Shown here one piece after another: positions 10,139-21,032 of a DNA stretch of 64,000 nt. The stretch's first letter is position 1, and every line of letters starts with the position of its first letter. The position numbers were made by a program, and so were the translations under genes. The stretch comes from Brachionus manjavacas (taxonomy: Eukaryota > Rotifera > Eurotatoria > Ploima > Brachionidae). The notes beneath the pieces were generated by a model. It searched no databases, was not told where the DNA came from, and saw only the letters and a list, made by a program, of their open reading frames with translations. Location: the NCBI GenBank assembly GCA_019054805.1, contig JAHQIY010000001.1, positions 4,168,501-4,232,500 of the forward strand, read 5' to 3'.

Positions 10139-10441
10139 TTAATATGGGAGTCCTCCGAAGGGAGACGTACCTATCGGAGTGTATGGAGGAAGGCTCATTG
10201 GAGAACCACCGTATGGAGACATACCCATTGGAGGACCACCGTATGGAGACATACCCATTGGAGAACCACCGTATGGAGACAGACCCATTGGAGGACCACC
10301 GTATGGAGACAGACCCATTGGAGAACCACCGTATGGAGACAGACCCATTGGAGCACCACCGTAAGGCGAACCATATTGTTGGCATTGATCAACTGGAACT
10401 ACTGGAATGCAGCATTTGTTTTTACTTTTTCCACAACCCAT
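10139..10441 (-). CDS. PYGG-repeat small protein, copy C (100 aa)
   Basis: Longest family member. The N-terminus MGCGKSKNKCC and the CC-IPVVPVDQC segment match copy B, except for Gln in place of Pro. Five clean 10-residue units ([ASP]-P-M-G-[LM]-SPYGG), a degenerate unit and PFGGLPY follow. The extra two units relative to copy B are exact in-frame additions of 30 bp, as expected of slippage or unequal crossing-over in a coding minisatellite. All three frames on this strand stay open over the repeat because the period is a multiple of three. This frame is the one with a conserved start and a non-repetitive N-terminus at all four loci. Confidence 0.82.
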   Translation of the reverse strand: MGCGKSKNKCCIPVVPVDQCQQYGSPYGGAPMGLSPYGGSPMGLSPYGGPPMGLSPYGGSPMGMSPYGGPPMGMSPYGGSPMSLPPYTPIGTSPFGGLPY

Positions 10442-10528
10442 TTTTTTGCTTTACGATTTTGATTTTTTGCTTTACTTAAATTTGTATTTTTCTCAAATTG
10501 GTGAGCTTACAATATCTAGTCAACTACT

Positions 10529-10562
10529 TTTTATATACAATACAAACAAATGAAGCGTTTTG
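10529..10562 (-). promoter_or_regulatory. Conserved promoter block of PYGG gene C
   Basis: In gene sense CAAAACGCTTCATTTGTTTG, one substitution from the other copies, then GTATATAAAA. Confidence 0.65.
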
Positions 10563-10758
10563 TAAGCTCATTTAAAAATAATTTTTTTTAAAGCCATTCG
10601 TCACATATCTAAAATTTATTGATGCAAGAAATTGTTTTTAAAAAAATTTATCTAATAAAAAAAAATAAGCCAAAACCTAAAAAATATAATTTCATAATAT
10701 TTGAAAAATACATAATTTAATTGCTCCATTCATTTTAATTTTGTCCTTTTCAATAAAT

Positions 10759-13700
10759 CTAATTTTTTTCAGCTTGATTTTCGACTTCTTCTAATTGATG
10801 AATGGTATCCAATTCATTGAATTGAACTTGTTTCTTACAGGATTCTGAGTCCTGTCGCTCTGTTGTTGTTGTTAATGGCATGTCTGGCTCTGTGATTGTT
10901 TGTGAATCTTGAATCGATTTACAGTCTATGCTCTCTCTACTGACTATTGCTTGATTTACCAAATCGTAGAAACTCAAATGCTTTTTCATATTTGATTTTT
11001 TACTTGGCGAGCTAGTATTATAAAATTGAAATTGCTTCTGCCCTAAATGAACCACGTCTGCGTTTCCATCATTTTCACCAAATTCCTCTTTGTACATCTC
11101 TCTCATTTCGTTTCCATAATATTTATACTCAATGAATCTGTTTAAATTTTCTGTATTGAATGAATTTTGGAATAATTCATCTCCCAGTATTGTTAGACCT
11201 GCATGCAACAGAGTTATGCTATGGAAAGATTCTTCCTTGTTTTTCTTCAAATCATTCTGCATCTCAAATCTGATCATTTGCAAGTCCTGCTTCAATTCTT
11301 CGAAATTTCTCTCTGTGGAATCTGATGACTCGCGCTGACTATGCAGTAAGAATCTCTTCACTATTCGCTTCATTACTATCTTGTAAGTCAGTTCATCTCC
11401 TTGTTTTGTTTTACTCTAAAAAAAAAGATAAAAATAAAGGAAAAATAAATGAAAAAAATTGGAAAAAATGAAATCTACTTTTGACAAACTGTTCGGAGCA
11501 TCACTGAATTGTTCGGGCTTTTCTTCTTTATTTTCTTTAAATCTTTTAAAAAAACGTCGAATTAGATAAGCTACTGATTTCGGAGTAGGTATTATGTTCA
11601 ATGGTGCGGGTAGGGTTCCACCGTTTTTTATTGATTCCATATACAAACGGGATCTCGAAAATTTCCACTCAACATCCGAGTCTTCCTTTGATTTAATTTA
11701 AATTTAGATAGCTTAATGAAAATTAAATTAATTACTAAAATGCTCTCGTAAGATCGAGTCATCATGGCAATGAGCATGTTAAGCAAAACTATAATACTAG
11801 CTATGTGAAATGTGCCATATAATACTAGACCAAAAAATTCTGTCACTCGGTTTTCAAAAGGCTTCAATTCAATGTTTTCTGACTCGCCTAGACCAAAAAT
11901 AGACCAGAAAATTGTCAGAAAAGTTGATCCAATTGTGCCAAAAGCCTCTTCAGCCTTTGTCACTGAAGAGTGTGAAATGATGTCTTTGTGCTCTCTTATT
12001 TCAACATTACTGCGAACAGTCGAAAGATAGTACCAATATAAATTGTTAATGGCAAACATAAATGCCATAAATATGATGGCAAAAATTACAATAAATTTAA
12101 CTATATCCTTTAAATAAAAAATGATTTATAAAAAATTTTATTTAATATTTAATTACACTAATCATTCTTCCTAGAGTTATTTGAAGAGGACCAAGATTCT
12201 GGTTAGCTGGTAGGAGAAAGCAGATGCGACCAAAGCTGAATAAATTAGCAATGGCATAAAGAGCTTCGGCGACGTTTATGAGATCGAATGAGACCCAATA
12301 GAATCGATCTTCATTCAAATGGTAAAACGTATAGAAAACGTCTTTTTGGGCTTCAACATTAAACTCGTTCAGATTGTTCACTTTTTGCCAAAATTCCTTG
12401 CTATCCAGTTTGTCCAATTGTAGTCTCACCAGGAATATGCTGTAGTATTTAAGAGCGAAAGAGCCAATGTACAAAATAATCATGAGAAGATCTACGGTGT
12501 TGTTTATAGAAAGTAAATAGTCACGTAAACCATCTTGGTATATTTGCTTAATCTCGTGCCAAGCCATGCCTATGATGAAAACAGTGATCGCTATATCTAT
12601 CTGATTTGGAACCGATGATCTAATATAAAAATCCTTCTCGAAAAATTTGTATGTCAAATTCGTTTGGTTATAATAATTGGTAAAATTTTGGTAGAATTTG
12701 GGGTATTTAGTTGAAAACTTGGGACTCATTGCCTCTTCTTGGGCAAACTGCAAGCTCGATACAATTATTAATGCTATGAATATTCCATAAAAAGTTGTAT
12801 GTGTTATGAATTTAATACAAGGCTGAGTCATAAAGTTGCCAATCTTTACAAATAAAAATTAGAAAAATTTTATTCATTTATTAGATTTTAATAAACCTAA
12901 AAATAAAATTTTATTAATTCTGCGTTAAGACTGGGATCGTAGCATCAAATGGGAATTCAAGTATTTTATTTATTTATTATAATTTTTCCCTTGCTTTCCA
13001 AGAGGAAGGAAGGCGCCCTTCTCCTGTTCCGGGATTTGGATGAAATAATACAGTTTTTCCAAACGATTTAAATTGCTTAAAAATTATCAATTCAAAAAAA
13101 GAGAGTTTTTTTTTAGAATGTAGATTCTAAATATCAATTTAGATATTAATACCTCAAAATTGAATTTTGAAGAAGAAACGAAGAAAATTTTTTTTAAAAG
13201 AAGATTTTATTCAATAAAAGTTAGGTGAATCATAGTAAATAAAAGATTAATAGTGAGTTTAAGAAAAAAATCATTTAAAATTTTTGAGATAATCAATAGC
13301 TAATAAAAATACTCAAAATAAAGAAAAAGTCATTGAAATAATGTTAGTAGAAATTTAAAAAAAGAAAATTTTTATTAAAAACAATGTTATATCATACATT
13401 TTTTAAATATTCGTTGACTTTTACTTAAAGTCCGATGGTTTTAATCTTGTCGGATCAAATTAAAATTCATAAAAGAAGTTTATTTAAATTATTTTAACTA
13501 ATTACCACAATATTCTGACTTAAAAATGATTTTAATTGATCCGAATACTTGTATTCCCATATGGTCTAGTGGTTAGGATTCCTGCCTTTCACGCAGGCGG
13601 CCCGGGTTCAATTCCCGGTGTGGGAAAATATTTTTTTCTCCGGAATATATCCAGCTAATGTTTGAATATAAAATTTAAAAAGTCATATCAAATGATTGAA

Positions 13701-14993
13701 ACTTTAAATGATTTATTCCACAAAAAAAAAGATTTTTGAATCTAAATCAGCTTTTGATTTAAACATTTTCGGATTTAAAAACTGAATTTTTTTATTTTGT
13801 TTAAAAATGAAAAAATTTTTTATTTTAAAAAAATTCAGACTTACCTTTGTTTTTGGAACGATTAAAAAAATTATAATCAAAAAAGGCAATAGAAATATAA
13901 AACAAATAAACAATAGAGATGTAAACAAATTGTTCATTTTAGATATAGGCCTCAGGCCAGTGTACCATATTTCTGTTAATTTTTGCTGACAATTTGGATG
14001 TGCCACAAACTAAAAAACATATTTATAAATTTTCAAAAAGTAAAATAAAAAGATACTGGTTTTTCTTTATATTTTAAAGCAAGATCTAGTCTGGCCAAGC
14101 GTTCATATTTTTCTTCATCCTCTTTTCCAGTTTTATTAAGCACAATCTCTAACTCATCCCTCCCTCGAATATTATTCAATAATTTGACCGTATAGGCACT
14201 CAAGTTATTAGCCAAGTTCAAGTATTCATTCTTGAAAAATTTCTCCTTCATGGACAAACTCCTTAGCTCTTGTCCGAGCAAAAACGATGTCAATATGGGA
14301 TCAATGCTGACTAGTGAAATATACGACTCGCTAGCCATGCCTCGGTATGAATTTAGTCTTGACTGGGCATGACGCAACGAGTCAAATTTAAACCTATTGT
14401 GACACTCATTACACTTGCAGTCAAAATCATGCGGCTTAACTATTCGATCGCCGCGCACCAGCAGCATTTGAACAATCTCTGTTCGGTTGTACTGGGCGGC
14501 CAACATAAGCGGAGTAATGTCAGGCGGGAATTGAGCATCATCTGAACCCGGAGTTTGCCAAAATGAATCTGAGTCACCATTGAGGAATTTTTTCTCATTT
14601 AAAATTTTGTACTTTGGATGCTTCAGAATTGACTCGGCAATGTGCGAATGGCCCAAGAAGATTGCTAGCAAGAGAGACTCGCGAATTTTGGCATTGTCTG
14701 ATTTGGTCAACAATGCCTGGACAACTTCTAGATGCTCGTTCTCCACTGCTAGACGTAAAGCTGTCCTGCCCAAGTTGTCTGTTACCTCAATATTAAAATC
14801 CTTTATGGCCAACAGTATCCGCTTCACACTCGGATAGTCTCCATTCTCACATGCGTTCAAGAATCGCTCATTAATGTCGATCTAGAAATAGCATGAGCTT
14901 AGCACTTTCCAAAAAGTTTAGTTTAATTCCTACTGTCAGTGGATCAACATCGCCGTAGGCGTTGTTATTTCGAAGTTTTTTCTTCGAAAACAT
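10759..14993 (-). CDS. TRPC-type cation channel, seven exons, 990 aa
   Basis: Exons on the minus strand: 14993-14934, 14881-14057, 14009-13845, 12843-12157, 12107-11736, 11685-11479 and 11415-10759. All junctions are GT..AG, all phase 0, and the sum is an open frame of 990 codons plus stop. Residues ~21-170 are ankyrin repeats (GRTALRLAVENEHLEVV, DITPLMLAAQYNRTEIVQ). HDFDCKCNEC at 171-180 is the TRPC zinc-binding motif at the start of the TRP_2 region. FVAHPNCQQ opens exon 3 just before the membrane domain. S1-S4 lie in exon 4 (EIKQIYQDGLRDYL, NLGPLQITLGRM). S5, the pore helix TIFWSIFGL (~644-652) and S6 (VLLNMLIAM) lie in exon 5. The TRP box EWKF is at 709-712 in exon 6. The C-terminal coiled-coil stretch NFEELKQDL is in exon 7. 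It is a receptor-operated, calcium-permeable plasma-membrane channel by family. Five introns are 47-63 bp; intron 3 is ~1 kb and holds a tRNA gene. Confidence 0.92.
12844..13844 (-). other. TRPC intron 3 (~1 kb)
   Basis: Bounded by a strong donor (AAG|GTAAGT) and an acceptor TTTGTAAAG. It is twenty times longer than the other introns of the gene. It contains a complete tRNA-Glu on the opposite strand (13555-13626) and a C/G-richer patch near 12975-13045 (TTCCAAGAGGAAGGAAGGCG) that I cannot assign. Confidence 0.85.
13555..13626 (+). tRNA. tRNA-Glu (UUC), nested in a TRPC intron
   Basis: Same 72-nt sequence and anticodon loop CTTTCAC as the other copies, with a T run (ATATTTTTTTC) just downstream. 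It lies wholly within intron 3 of the TRPC gene and is antisense to it. No PYGG gene is attached, so this is an orphan copy. Confidence 0.96.
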
Positions 14994-14999
14994 TATCTT

Positions 15000-15535
15000 G
15001 TTTTATTCTTTCATATAATCTTAAGCCAAAAATAAAAAATACTAAAAAATTTTCAAAACATTTAGAATTTTAGCTTGAGCCGAAATATTTTTCGCACAAT
15101 TAGACAGCTTAATTTTTTTCTTTAAATAGAGATTTATTGATTTTTGTCAAAAAAAATACATTTTTTTTCAATTTGTTAGGTAAAAAAGGAAACAAGTTAA
15201 ATGATTTTAACAATATTGTTTAATCGATCAATAGATGAGTGATACCGAGTGGTGCTGATGAAAGTTTTAATTGATTGTTGAGGAAATAATTCTGCTTTCT
15301 AGCTCATGTATATTCATTGATTGACAAATTTTTGATTATCATTGCCTAAACAGGCTCACAATTGGGTTCGCATCCGAAACGATCCCTTTACTCTTATTTT
15401 TTTTTCTTTTTTCAAAATAAATATTTGACTATTGATAAAATTATTCTAATTTTTGTTGATTGTCAATTTACCAAGACCATTTATTATTGAATTTTCAAAC
15501 GAATCAATGAACAGTATTTTACTCAATTCTCATAC
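15000..15535. other. Spacer upstream of TRPC
   Basis: AT-rich; presumably includes the TRPC promoter, but no clear TATA box is visible close to the ATG at 14993. Confidence 0.45.
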
Positions 15536-15592
15536 CTGTCTAAAAAATCGATTCAGATGTTTATCAAGAAAGCTTTTTTTTGTTGTTGCCAT
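15536..15592 (-). other. Possible alternative first exon for TRPC
   Basis: On the minus strand an ATG opens 19 codons (MATTKKSFLDKHLNRFFRQ) ending in a good donor CAG|GTATGAG, phase 0. TRPC exon 2 begins in phase 0, so this exon could splice to it and give an alternative N-terminus to the one at 14993. It could equally be chance in AT-rich sequence. No similarity to the exon 1 protein beyond basic residues. Confidence 0.3.
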
Positions 15593-15950
15593 CTTTGCTT
15601 TTTCTTTTGAGTCTTTTGCTATTTAATTTTATACTTTTGTGTTATAGTCATTCATAAAATTGTTTGTCCTTGTGAAAATTAATTTCAAATATTTTATGCA
15701 TTATCTTTAAATTAAACTTTAAAAACAAATTAATTTTTTTAATTTAATTCTAATTCAATTTTCTGTTTTGTTAGCCTATGGAAATTTAATACCAGAAAAT
15801 AATTAAAAAGTTAACTAAAATTTAATAAAATTGACATCTTACTCTGAATAAACATATCAATAATCATCAATTAATAAAAACAAAATCTCTTTTTAATATA
15901 AAGTGCAAAAATATAATTTGTTCATCAATTTATAAAAATTTCAATCAATT

Positions 15951-16625
15951 TAGTAGTAGTAGTAGTAGTAGTAGTAGTTTAAACTGCAGCTTAGAGGATA
16001 TCTAAGCATAACTATAAAGAGTTGTAGCAGTCGCTTCTTTTTGTTTCGACATTCAAAACATCAAGCTTCGCTTTAAAACTATTCAGGTTTTTTGCATTTA
16101 CCACATCTTCCGGGAGTTTGTTCCATCCATTCACGATTCTATTTGTAAAAAAATTAAATCTAGGAAGACAATTCTTTACGCGTTAGACAATAGCTTTTTC
16201 TCCTTAATTTATATTTTCGGTTCCCAGATCTTGTGTTTTGACTCTAGAGGATTCCTTTATTGAATTCAATTTGTTCGTAATTGTTTACCACTTTGTACAT
16301 TTGGATAAGGTCACCCCTTAATCTTCTTGTCCTCAGGTTAGTTAACTCTAGCTTTGACAAATGTTGTTGATAATCCAAGTCACGCAGTTCTAGAATCAAC
16401 TTTGTTGCTCTTCGTTGAACTTTCTCAAGATCATTTATGTCCTTTTCCAAATATGGACACCATGCACTGACAGGATGCGGTGCGGTCTAATCATAGAACA
16501 ATACAATAGTTTGATAGTCTCGCTGCACGGATACTTAAATGCTTTCCTAATTATACCCAACATTCTATTTGCTTTGGCTGTTGCATTCTTGACTTGTGTG
16601 TTTCATTTTAAATCATTCAGTATGT
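15951..16625 (-). pseudogene. LINE reverse-transcriptase C-terminus, unit 1
   Basis: Minus-strand translation gives the end of a non-LTR retrotransposon reverse transcriptase: AKANRMLGIIRKAFKY, LLYCSMIRPH, then after a frameshift WCPYLEKDINDLEKVQRRATK and LSKLELTNLRTRRLRGDLI. It ends at a (CTA)n tail, given on the plus strand as (TAG)9 at 15951-15978. The 5' part is missing (5' truncation, usual for LINEs). The small frameshift before WCPYLEKD is shared by all three tandem units, so the insert was dead before it was multiplied. Confidence 0.8.
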
Positions 16626-17398
16626 AAAAAATTTAATTAAAACAAGTGCCTATTAATTAAAACTCTATCAAAATAGCAAATTTAAGGCGATTAAAAATAG
16701 CTGCTGAGATAAAGATTTTTTTAATTTTCTTAAACTCAATTTTACTCGAAAACATGCTCTCTTTGAATTAATTTAATGCTCTCTCTTGGTCTCCAAGCTG
16801 GAAATTGGTCAATTTTTATTAATTAAAACTTTTCTTAATTTTTTTAAATAATTGACTAGATAATTGTTAAAAGTCTTTTTTTTAATTGTTTTATTCTTAA
16901 ATAAAAAGTTATTTCTTGAGGCTGATGAAAAATACGTTTTTAGCTTCCCAACAAACGTAAGGAAAAAATGTATAGAAGATGAATGAGCATAAAAAAGAAT
17001 TGAGGGAGATAAGCAGGTACAAGTTAGTTATACAATAACAAATAAAAAAGTATATAAGCATAAAATAAATCAAAATAATATTATATTTATTTTTATCATT
17101 CATAAAATTGTTTGTCCTTGTGAAAATTAATTTCAAATATTTTATGCATTATCTTTAAATTAAACTTTAAAAACAAATTAATTTTTTTAATTTAATTCTA
17201 ATTCAATTTTCTGTTTTGTTAGCCTATGGAAATTTAATACCAGAAAATAATTAAAAAGTTAACTAAAATTTAATAAAATTGACATCTTACTCTGAATAAA
17301 CATATCAATAATCATCAATTAATAAAAACAAAATCTCTTTTTAATATAAAGTGCAAAAATATAATTTGTTCATCAATTTATAAAAATTTCAATCAATT

Positions 17399-18073
17399 TA
17401 GTAGTAGTAGTAGTAGTAGTAGTAGTTTAAACTGCAGCTTAGAGGATATCTAAGCATAACTATAAAGAGTTGTAGCAGTCGCTTCTTTTTGTTTCGACAT
17501 TCAAAACATCAAGCTTCGCTTTAAAACTATTCAGGTTTTTTGCATTTACCACATCTTCCGGGAGTTTGTTCCATCCATTCACGATTCTATTTGTAAAAAA
17601 ATTAAATCTAGGAAGACAATTCTTTACGCGTTAGACAATAGCTTTTTCTCCTTAATTTATATTTTCGGTTCCCAGATCTTGTGTTTTGACTCTAGAGGAT
17701 TCCTTTATTGAATTCAATTTGTTCGTAATTGTTTACCACTTTGTACATTTGGATAAGGTCACCCCTTAATCTTCTTGTCCTCAGGTTAGTTAACTCTAGC
17801 TTTGACAAATGTTGTTGATAATCCAAGTCACGCAGTTCTAGAATCAACTTTGTTGCTCTTCGTTGAACTTTCTCAAGATCATTTATGTCCTTTTCCAAAT
17901 ATGGACACCATGCACTGACAGGATGCGGTGCGGTCTAATCATAGAACAATACAATAGTTTGATAGTCTCGCTGCACGGATACTTAAATGCTTTCCTAATT
18001 ATACCCAACATTCTATTTGCTTTGGCTGTTGCATTCTTGACTTGTGTGTTTCATTTTAAATCATTCAGTATGT
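17399..18073 (-). pseudogene. LINE reverse-transcriptase C-terminus, unit 2
   Basis: Copy of the 15951-16625 insert within the second tandem unit, with the same (TAG)n end, the same frameshift before WCPYLEKD and the same 5' truncation point. Confidence 0.8.
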
Positions 18074-18849
18074 AAAAAATTTAATTAAAACAAGTGCCTA
18101 TTAATTAAAACTCTATCAAAATAGCAAATTTAAGGCGATTAAAAATAGCTGCTGAGATAAAGATTTTTTAATTTTCTTAAACTCAATTTTACTCGAAAAC
18201 ATGCTCTCTTTGAATTAATTTAATGCTCTCTCTTGGTCTCCAAGCTGGAAATTGGTCAATTTTTATTAATTAAAAATTTTCTTAATTTTTTTAAATAATT
18301 GACTAGATAATTGTTAAAAGTCTTTTTTTTTTAATTGTTTTATTCTTAAATAAAAAGTTATTTCTTGAGGCTGATGAAAAATACGTTTTTAGCTTCCCAA
18401 CAAACGTAAGGAAAAAATGTATAGAAGATGAATGAGCATAAAAAAAAGAATTGAGGGAGATAAGCAGGTACAAGTTAGTTATACAATAACAAATAAAAAA
18501 GTATATAAGCATAAAATAAATCAAAATAATATTATATTTATTTTTATCATTCATAAAATTGTTTGTCCTTGTGAAAATTAATTTCAAATATTTTATGCAT
18601 TATCTTTAAATTAAACTTTAAAAACAAATTAATTTTTTTAATTTAATTCTAATTCAATTTTCTGTTTTGTTAGCCTATGGAAATTTAATACCAGAAAATA
18701 ATTAAAAAGTTAACTAAAATTTAATAAAATTGACATCTTACTCTGAATAAACATATCAATAATCATCAATTAATAAAAACAAAATCTCTTTTTAATATAA
18801 AGTGCAAAAATATAATTTGTTCATCAATTTATAAAAATTTCAATCAATT

Positions 18850-19523
18850 TAGTAGTAGTAGTAGTAGTAGTAGTAGTTTAAACTGCAGCTTAGAGGATAT
18901 CTAAGCATAACTATAAAGAGTTGTAGCAGTCGCTTCTTTTTGTTTCGACATTCAAAACATCAAGCTTCGCTTTAAAACTATTCAGGTTTTTTGCATTTAC
19001 CACATCTTCCGGGAGTTTGTTCCATCCATTCACGATTCTATTTGTAAAAAAATTAAATCTAGGAAGACAATTCTTTACGCGTTAGACAATAGCTTTTTCT
19101 CCTTAATTTATATTTTCGGTTCCCAGATCTTGTGTTTTGACTCTAGAGGATTCCTTTATTGAATTCAATTTGTTCGTAATTGTTTACCACTTTGTACATT
19201 TGGATAAGGTCACCCTTAATCTTCTTGTCCTCAGGTTAGTTAACTCTAGCTTTGACAAATGTTGTTGATAATCCAAGTCACGCAGTTCTAGAATCAACTT
19301 TGTTGCTCTTCGTTGAACTTTCTCAAGATCATTTATGTCCTTTTCCAAATATGGACACCATGCACTGACAGGATGCGGTGCGGTCTAATCATAGAACAAT
19401 ACAATAGTTTGATAGTCTCGCTGCACGGATACTTAAATGCTTTCCTAATTATACCCAACATTCTATTTGCTTTGGCTGTTGCATTCTTGACTTGTGTGTT
19501 TCATTTTAAATCATTCAGTATGT
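18850..19523 (-). pseudogene. LINE reverse-transcriptase C-terminus, unit 3
   Basis: Third copy. One C is missing from the run in GGTCACCC near 19210, which breaks the RRLRGDLI frame that is still open in units 1 and 2. Confidence 0.8.
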
Positions 19524-20163
19524 AAAAAATTTAATTAAAACAAGTGCCTATTAATTAAAACTCTATCAAAATAGCAAATTTAAGGCGATTAAAAATAGCT
19601 GCTGAGATAAAGATTTTTTTAATTTTCTTAAACTCAATTTTACTCGAAAACATGCTCTCTTTGAATTAATTTAATGCTCTCTCTTGGTCTCCAAGCTGGA
19701 AATTGGTCAATTTTTATTAATTAAAAATTTTCTTAATTTTTTTAAATAATTGACTAGATAATTGTTAAAAGTCTTTTTATTTTAATTGTTTTATTCTTAA
19801 ATAAAAAGTTATTTCTTGAGGCTGATGAAAAATACGTTTTTAGCTTCCCAACAAACGTAAGGAAAAAATGTATAGAAGATGAATGAGCATAAAAAAAAGA
19901 ATTGAGGGAGATAAGCAGGTACAAGTTAGTTATACAATAACAAATAAAAAAGTATATAAGCATAAAATAAATCAAAATAATATTATATTTATTTTTATCA
20001 TTATACATTTTCAAGAAAAATCAAAATTCGAAGGAAATTTCATCGCAATTAGAATGTGGTTCATTTTTCAAATCAAGCATTTAAGAAGATGAATTAAAAT
20101 CTGAGACTCATTAGAACCATCTATAAAGAAGCTAATATAAAATTCAACTAGAAGTACAAATAT

Positions 20164-20219
20164 TTTCTCAAAACGGAAATTGAATCCGAGCCGCCTTCAT
20201 GAAAGACAAGAATCCTAAT
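20164..20219 (-). pseudogene. Decayed tRNA-Glu
   Basis: Aligns to the T arm, variable loop and anticodon arm of the intact tRNA-Glu genes with about ten substitutions. The anticodon loop TTTCA core is still readable. It is preceded by AAATATTTTCTC, matching the conserved tRNA flank. The D arm and 5' acceptor strand are lost. It marks a dead cassette copy. Confidence 0.75.
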
Positions 20220-20654
20220 ATTTAAAACAAGAAACTTAAGGCTACAAAAAATAAAAAAATAATCTTATAAAATTAATAAATTTTCTGATTAAATTTTTTA
20301 ATTAGTTCGTTTTTTTCATTGAATACACTTTCCATCTTTAAAGGTTGATTGACTGCTAAACTACTTAAAAAAAATTATGAAACGCTGATTGCTGATTATG
20401 AATTTGCCATCCAGATTATTATAGCATAGCGCTAATCTCTAAATCTGGTATTTAATTTTTTTTCTTTGGGCAATTAAAAAAAACGTAAAAATGACAATCA
20501 AGCGTTTTTTTTCAAATTTTTATTTTTCATCAATCTATGATCATAAAAAAAAATTATATGAAAAAAAAACTAAAAAAATACCAAAAGTAAAAATAATACA
20601 ATTAATTAAAAAAAAATTGTTTAAAAGTTTAGAAATTTTTCCATTTTTAATAAT

Positions 20655-20968
20655 TAAAATGTCCGCCTTTTGTGTTTTAATAAGCCAAAACTCTGGTTGG
20701 GAAACATTCAATCAAATTCTCTACATTATCAGTAAGAATTTCTATTAAATTTAACCACTCTTAGTGCAAAACCTAATTTAAGCTTTCAATGGAGGATTTT
20801 TGTGTTTTGGCATTCATTCTCGATAAGGTTGAGATCGCGCCATTGAAGATCCTCAACGTTCTTTCCTTATTTAAGTTGCTTACTGATTGAGCTGTATGTG
20901 CCTATGCACAATGTTTTTGGAAAATCTAAGGATCATGTTGTTCAAATAGTGGTTCAGCGGATGGTAAA
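20655..20968 (-). pseudogene. Tc1/mariner transposase relic
   Basis: On the minus strand, spread over shifting frames, are landmarks of Tc1-type transposases in the right order. They are F-x-QHDP, HTAQSV, a shortened form of the W-P-x-x-S-P-DLNPIEN block (LQWRDLNLIENE), and a terminal IK-x-KGGH-like stretch. It abuts the Ginger element that starts at 21033. Heavily decayed, with no terminal repeats recognised. Confidence 0.65.
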
Positions 20969-21032
20969 ACATTTTTTTAAAGATACGTATATTAAATAAT
21001 ATAAAGTTACTTTGTTTTCAAGATATTATATT

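Larger units (their letters stand above)
15648..19997. repeat. Three tandem ~1450 bp units
   Basis: The same ~1450 bp sequence is repeated head to tail at 15648-17095, 17096-18546 and 18547-19997. Each begins TCATTCATAAAATTG, except that the array runs out at TCATTATACA after the third. Copies differ only by a few single-base changes and length changes in A, T or C runs. Each contains a (TAG)n tract and a truncated minus-strand LINE tail. This is a segmental tandem duplication, because the repeat includes LINE and non-LINE sequence alike. Confidence 0.92.

Noticed and set aside
10144..10479. Several overlapping open frames on both strands across the PYGG repeat, and a CRISPR-like regular array
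   Set aside because: A 30-bp repeat keeps all frames open by periodicity. There are no spacers, and only the annotated frame has a conserved start and a non-repetitive N-terminus at all four loci.
16415..16627. 70-codon plus-strand frame repeated at 17863 and 19313
   Set aside because: Antisense of the LINE reverse-transcriptase tail; it repeats only because the unit is tandemly duplicated.
16909..17136. Hydrophobic minus-strand frame repeated in each tandem unit
   Set aside because: Frame is altered by A-run length differences among units and has random AT-rich composition; no conserved start.
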